From positions 61,334,948 through 61,398,947 of the forward strand of contig NC_059082.1 of assembly GCF_020497125.1 (NCBI RefSeq): a DNA stretch of 64,000 nt, in the 5' to 3' direction. This DNA is from Mauremys mutica (lineage: Eukaryota; Chordata; Testudines; Geoemydidae). This document shows, piece by piece, positions 58,831-64,000 of the stretch (within the stretch, counting starts at the first letter, position 1; the number at the start of each line of letters is the position of its first letter). Under the pieces are notes generated by a model. It saw nothing but the letters and a program-made list of their open reading frames with translations, had not been told where the DNA came from and made no database searches. Both the position numbers and the translations under genes were made by a program.

Positions 58831-59074
58831 CAGGGCTGGCTCCAGGGTTTTTGCCCCCTCAAGAAGCGAAGAAGAAGAAGAAAAAAAAAAAAGCCGTGAC
58901 CAGCTCTACTGCCACCGCTTCAGTCTTCAGCGGCAATTCGGCGGCTGATCCTTCGCTCTGAGAGGGAGCGAGGGACCTGCTGCCGAATTGCCACCGAAGA
59001 GCAGGACGTGCCGCCCCTCTCCATTGGCCGCCCCAAGCACCTGCTTGCTGGGCTGGTGCCTGGAGCGGGCCCTG
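58831..59074 (+). mobile_element. hAT MITE, CAGGGGCGGCT family, perfect target duplication
   Basis: 244 bases with perfect 8-bp duplication GATAGATG (58823-58830, 59075-59082). It differs from its relatives by a purine-only run of about 30 bases at 58861-58891. Confidence 0.87.
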
Positions 59075-59492
59075 GATAGATGACTTGAACACCAAGCACT
59101 GAATCCTCATGGAAGATCTGAAATGGTTCCTCTTACAGGTGAGAACAGCTCTCTCCCCCAACTTACATGTGGAAATAATCATGCTGAGAAGGGCAACAGC
59201 AGCCAGGGATGGAGAGGGCCTGAGGGGGACCATGAAGCTGAGCTTTGATTTGAGGAGAGCTATATCCATTTGATAGGTGGAGGGACCCTCCCATTCCACT
59301 TTCCTGCAAACTGCTGAGTGCAAAAACTTTTCTATGAAGGGTGCTGCTGACAACCCGAAATTCAGCTGTGCTTGAAGAGCTCCGAGACCTTAGGGATTGG
59401 GGATGTTGTGGGTGAGAAGTTTCTGTCCATAGCAGTACCTTGCCTACACCTTACTAGAGACTGGAAAAAACTAGGTTGCTACAGGACAGTAA

Positions 59493-59778
59493 GGGTATGC
59501 TTACACTGCAGCTGGGCGAAGCCTCCCAGCCTGGGCAGACAGACATGTTATCTCAGCTGGTGCTAGCATGCTAAAATACCTCCGTGGATGTTGTGAAACT
59601 GGCAGAGGCTCAGGCTAATCACCCAAGCTCACGTCCACCCGGCCCCCTGGGTCTGAGCTCTCTCCATCAATGGTGCAACAGTCACACAGGTATTTTTAGC
59701 ATGCTAGCTTGAGCCTCTCTAGAACAACTCTCTATCCAGGCTGGGAAGCTCCCTTCTAGCTGCAGTGTAGACATACCA
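59493..59778. mobile_element. palindromic MITE, probably Harbinger-type
   Basis: 286 bases, TIRs GGGTATGCTTACACTGCAGC and GCTGCAGTGTAGACATACC. The palindrome continues inward (GCATGCTAAAATACC / GGTATTTTTAGCATGC). The 3-bp flanks TAA on both sides fit a PIF/Harbinger target. Confidence 0.72.
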
Positions 59779-59781
59779 TAA

Positions 59782-61580
59782 GGGCTTAATTACTAATTAG
59801 ATAGTCCTATAGCCACTAGAGCCTGTGGCTCAGACTCTATCCAGGCTGCTAGAGAAAGATCTAGACTGGATTGGAGAAGGGATTCAGAAAGGCAATTTGT
59901 GGCTATGGGAAGAAGAGTGGAGTACCAAATTTTCTGGGAGTCCTGGGAAGAGATGGAATGGGTGTGTGCGCATGGAATATATTTTTCAGGGTCCCTGCTC
60001 ATCCTCTGGAAAAGAAGATCTACAGAGAGAAAAACGTGGATTGAAGTGAAAGCTCCCAAGAGCACCTTGTAATCACAAGCAATCCTCCTTGCTACAGGAC
60101 TGCAAGGCAAATTTTTGTGACTAGATATGCATCAGGTTGTATATAAGACAAAAAAGCAAGTTGCAGGAGAAATAAAATTAACTGCCTTTTCTTCCTCCTT
60201 GAATTTCTAGGCCACTCATCTTTTCAGTCATAATTGCTTTGGAAGACTAAGATGAGTTTCTAGCATCAGTAGGAGTTCTCATAACACCCAAGACTTGTGT
60301 CTATCTTCCTGTGACTAGGGGGAAGGAAACAGGAAACTGCTGAGGCCAGTTTTAGGTAATGATACCCAGTCTAAAAAGCTTGACTTAAATCAACTACATC
60401 TTATGACCCTCTTTAGATGCATCTCTGCTAGAAAGTGCTCATTTTCCAGCACTTGTGCTAGCAATGGAACAACTGTTAATGCAGACGGGGCTTTTTTACC
60501 ATGTCATGCAAGGATGCTCAGAGCAGCTGGTAAAAATGCTTAAGCTCTGTCTACACTAGTGCTTGTGCTATTGATAGAATGTACGTACAGCATTTTCTAT
60601 TGCAGACAAAGCCTTTAAAAATGCAGCATATTTAAGTTTGGGATGCCCAGATGTTATGTCATTGTTAGAATACTCTTATGGGCTAGGGACTGTTTTTCCC
60701 ATCTCCCTGTCCATTGGAAGAATGATCTAGGTGGAACAGGGCAGTACCCAGACCTTCAAATTTTGCCCCTAGGAAATAAAATACCAACAAGAGTCTATTT
60801 TCAGAAATGGATGCGTCTGATTGAAACAGGTGCACTTACTCCTCTGCAGAGATGAGTGAGAGGGAGGTGTGTTGCTGTCCAGCCTCAGAAGATCCAGTGT
60901 ACAGAGAGTTTGGCCCCGAGGGAAATAGTCACCATAGTGTTGTGTCACCATGGAACTGCAGGATAGATGATTGTTCTTCCCTTCCTCTTGTTTCTAAGGT
61001 ATCACTTTGCCTGAAAATCACCTTAAACCCTGAACTGAAAATTTTGCTTTGCAGAAGAAAAACACAGACCCACCTTTTGCTTAAGAGGTAAGCTAGACTG
61101 AGGATGCTTCTAAACAGCCCAATTTGTTTACCTGTGACAGAACAAGTGGCAGAGAAGCCCAGCTGCCTGAATTGAAGTCATAGGTTGTACAGAAATACTT
61201 TCATGACGAGATAAAATTAAAAGGCACATATTGGATATGATCTTGTGAGCTCCTCAACAGGAATTGAGGTGTACTGAAAAACTTGCAGCAGTGAGCTCAT
61301 TTTACTTCTGGGCTGAGAACAAAGCATGAGAAATTTCAGATCCAAAGGCAGTGGTGATGTTTTCTACCTTTTTGGGGGGCAAAAGTGTAGGCATGGAAAA
61401 TATCAGGCAAGTGTTCACAACCTCAATTTAGATAAAACATTGAAAATGGCATTTAAAACATTTTTACTGTATTCACTGAGCTGGCACCGCTTAATCTTTG
61501 TCTCTGTTACATGGGTTCTTCAGAATTACACAGATCACACTGTTTGTCAAGTAGCCATGTGTCTTCTAGAGCAGTGGTTC
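59782..61580. other. unassigned sequence
   Basis: No gene recognised. A GCTCTGTCTACACTAGTG motif near 60544 resembles a MITE end but has no partner. Confidence 0.45.
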
Positions 61581-61745
61581 TCAAACTAGGGCTGCTGTTT
61601 GTTCAGGGAAAGCCCCTGGCAGGCCGGGCCCGTTTGTTTACCTGCCACGTCCGCAGGTTCGGCCAATCGCAGCTCCCAGTGGCCACGGTTCGCTTCTCCA
61701 GGGCAATGGGAGCTGCAGGTAGCGGTACGGGCCGAGGGACATACT
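61581..61745 (+). mobile_element. hAT MITE 5' end, truncated
   Basis: It starts CAGTGGTTCTCAAACTAGGG and continues into a GC-rich body (GGCCGGGCCCGTTTGTTTAC, GCAATGGGAGCTGCAGG). No matching 3' terminal repeat follows, so the copy is broken near 61745. Confidence 0.6.
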
Positions 61746-61979
61746 CTTATGGAACCAGTAGTCAAATGAATGGGAAGTTAGAACATGCCAGCTGTTTTCA
61801 GCAGCACTGCACAAGCTTTGTGCAATATATTCTTTGTAAGTCACCTAGCAGGTCATACACCTTTACAGTGAGGCACTCATTCTGTATTCATTTTGAGGCC
61901 ATCTTTGAAGTCGCACTCATGAAAAGGATGTTACAGTATGTTCCACTAAGACATTTTGAATATGATTCTTAATTGGTCT

Positions 61980-62849
61980 TGTCAGGGTTCCTTCCCCACT
62001 CTGAACTTTAGGGTACAGATGTGGGTACCGTCATGAAAGACCCCCAAGCTTATTTACCAGCTTAGGTTAACAGTAAGCTGCCACCACCAAGCGTGTTCCA
62101 AATCTTAGGGGAGAGCCATTTGGAACTCTGCCTTCCTCCCAAATATTTCCCAAGTCCCTAACCCCCCTCCCCCTTTCCTGGGCAGATTTGAGACTAATTC
62201 CTCCCCCACAAGTCCTTACAGCCATTTTCCTGGGTAGGATTGAGAGTATACCCTCACCAATTAGTCCTGGTGAACACAGATCCAAAACCCTTGGATCTTA
62301 AAACAATGAAAAATCAATCAGGCTCTTAAAAGAAGGATTTTATTAAAAGAAAAGGTAAAGTTTATCTCTGTAAAATCAGGATGGAAATAACTTTACATGG
62401 TAATCAGATTCAAAGAGCCCAGAGGAACCCCCTCTAGCCTTAGTTTCAAAGTTACAGCAAAACAGGGATAAATCTCCCTCTAGCAAAAGGAACATTTACC
62501 AGTTGAGAAAATAAAGATAAAACTAACACGCCTTGCCCGGCTGTTACTTACAAGTTTGAAATATGAGAGACTTGTGCAGAAAGATTTGGAGAACATGGAT
62601 TGATGTCCGGTCCCTCTTAGTCCCAAGAGCGACCACCACCAAAACAAAGAGCACAAACAAAAGCCTTCCCCTCCCCTCAAGATTTGAAAGTATCTTGTCC
62701 CCTTATTGGTCCTTTGGGTCAGGTGTCAGCCAGGTTACCTGAGCTTCTTAACCCTTTACAGGTAAAAGGATTTTGGTGCCTCTGGCCAGGAGGGATTTTA
62801 TAGAATTGTATACAGGAGGGTTGCTACCCTTTCCTTTATAGTTATGACA
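61980..62849 (-). mobile_element. solo LTR of an LTR retroelement, probably endogenous retrovirus-derived
   Basis: 870 bases bounded by TG...CA ends and a 5-bp target duplication GGTCT (61975-61979, 62850-62854). Read on the minus strand it starts TGTCATAACTATAAAGGG and ends CCTGACA. An AATAAA poly(A) signal lies on that strand near 62335-62345. No internal coding region is present, so it is the product of LTR-LTR recombination. Confidence 0.78.
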
Positions 62850-62854
62850 GGTCT

Positions 62855-63154
62855 CCTTGACAAAATCCTGTTGTGAAACAAGAAACAGTTTTTGCCTTCA
62901 AAATGTTATAGTTCAGTTTCAAAGTAACTCTTTTTCCTAATAGGAGGCTATGTACACTGGGGGATAACCAAGAAGTTTCTCACGCCTGATTTTAGACTCA
63001 TAACAGCCATTTTCCAGAGCTGGTTTGAACATCTGCAGCAAAGTGACACTTGGCTGAAATACGAAGATGCAAAGCAGAAGCATTTCGTGGAGAGTTATCT
63101 GTTTAGACAAACTTTTAATTGGGAAGTTTTTTTGAGAGAGATTCACTCTATAGC
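62855..63154. other. unassigned sequence
   Basis: Short stretch between the solo LTR and a tRNA-like SINE; nothing recognised. Confidence 0.5.
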
Positions 63155-63262
63155 CTGTTGGTTAGGGCACTGGGATGTGGGAGATGCAAGTTCAAGTCCC
63201 TTGCATCAGGTAAAGTAAGGATCTGGGACTCCTATATGCCAGGCCAGTGCTCTGACCTCCAG
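63155..63262 (+). mobile_element. tRNA-like SINE relic
   Basis: It contains TAGCCTGTTGGTTAGGGCAC (A-box-like) and GCAAGTTCAAGTCCCTTGC (B-box-like), followed by a short tail ending CAGTGCTCTGACCTCC. Related heads occur at 23135-23230 and 23380-23450. Confidence 0.45.
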
Positions 63263-63654
63263 AATAGACAAAACACCCCTTCTTCCAAATCAGAGAGCTA
63301 ATTTTGATCCAGAAAATGAACACTGACAAGTCCATGTTTGAGAACGTTTGCAAGGCTTTGGTTTTATTCCCATGTGGAATAAAAATATATTTAAAAACCT
63401 CAAAAGTTGATGTGAAAAGGAATTGTCTGTCCTCTGGCCAGCACTACCTTTTTTTTATCATGAAGACCATTTTTGACAGAAAAACACTTCAAGAAATGCT
63501 TAGACTTTCCAAGGGATTGTGGTGCATTCTGAAAAATCCAAGTCAACAATCAAGATCAAGTTGTCATGACTTCTGAGCAGTTCAGTAGCTTTTGACTCAA
63601 GATCATTACATTTCTAATAGAAAAGCAAATGAGCGGACACAGACACAGGTTCCG

Positions 63655-64000
63655 TGTTATTCTAATTATTTTATTTACAATATGTACAGTTCCTACAGAA
63701 ATACGGTTTCTATTAGGATACTAGATAGCAAAAACAAGCACAGCTTAGATCTACATACTGACATCCACAGCCAGCACAAAACCCACAGGACACACTGACT
63801 GGTCCAAGCCTCAGGTCTGAAACACTTAAAGACTCTCTGGAACTACAGGTTCACAGCCCAGCAGCGTCAAGTCAGTAGGGTGAAGAGCTGAGGTAGATAC
63901 AGTACACTGAGTTCCATGTAGTTTACTATGCATGTGTCAACACAAACCCTGCCTGATTTGTACCAGTAGGGGTCTTGCCTGGTGGGGCTGGCTAAAACCC
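63655..64000 (-). other. possible 3' UTR end of a minus-strand gene beyond the right edge
   Basis: On the minus strand an AATAAA (complement of 63670-63675) is followed about 20-35 bases downstream by a GU-rich stretch (TGTGTCTGTGT, complement of 63637-63647). This is the arrangement of a vertebrate cleavage and polyadenylation site. The rest of the segment is non-repetitive as far as I can tell and has no long reading frame, as expected of a 3' UTR. No coding exon is inside the window, so the gene cannot be named. Confidence 0.35.

Noticed and set aside
1..64000. CRISPR arrays, operons and bacterial features
   Set aside because: None seen. Introns, SINEs and LINEs show vertebrate nuclear DNA, so such features are not expected.

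Overview
The window looks like nuclear DNA of a hidden-necked (cryptodiran) turtle. The strongest marker is a tRNA-derived SINE of the Cry / 'tortoise Pol III' type, present three times. CR1 LINEs in many states of decay, Penelope-like retroelements (PLEs) with a GIY-YIG endonuclease, MIR-like SINEs, very GC-rich hAT MITEs and a PIF/Harbinger transposon fit the same host. Taxonomy rests on repeat recognition and splice-type gene structure, not on a database search.

Only one host gene can be supported: a four-coding-exon LITAF-domain gene on the + strand (39537-44065, 136 codons). Its splice phases agree (1, 1, 2), it has a PSAP motif and the paired CxxC / HxCPxC zinc-binding halves around a hydrophobic stretch. 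A candidate poly(A) signal lies at 44904. At the extreme right edge (63655-64000) an AATAAA on the minus strand followed by a GU-rich stretch suggests the 3' UTR of another gene that continues outside the window.

Layout. 0-9 kb: a PLE relic, a hAT relic, then a CR1 split by a 2.35-kb composite hAT insertion that holds a foldback and nested elements. 9-19 kb: mostly unassigned DNA with hAT MITEs, a rearranged Cry SINE that has received a near-identical copy of a neighbouring MITE segment, and a CR1 cut by a foldback PLE terminus. 19-21 kb: the best preserved mobile element, a PLE with one in-frame stop and perfect 13-bp target duplications. 21-29 kb: paired MITEs, a hAT, a second PLE foldback and nested CR1s. 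29-39 kb: sparse relics, a 0.9-kb transposon with an internal minisatellite, a third PLE foldback and MIR copies. 39-45 kb: the host gene. 45-64 kb: two solo LTRs, a long-TIR transposon, a Harbinger element with convergent transposase and Myb-like relics, CR1 tails and small MITEs.

The most interesting RNA-level signal is in the PLE 3' ends. Two diverged subfamilies (21.1 kb and 26.15 kb) keep a hammerhead-ribozyme-like core whose stem II arms differ by two compensatory base-pair changes. Three other PLE insertions are head-to-head inverted pairs of 3' ends, each with its own 12-15-bp target duplication.
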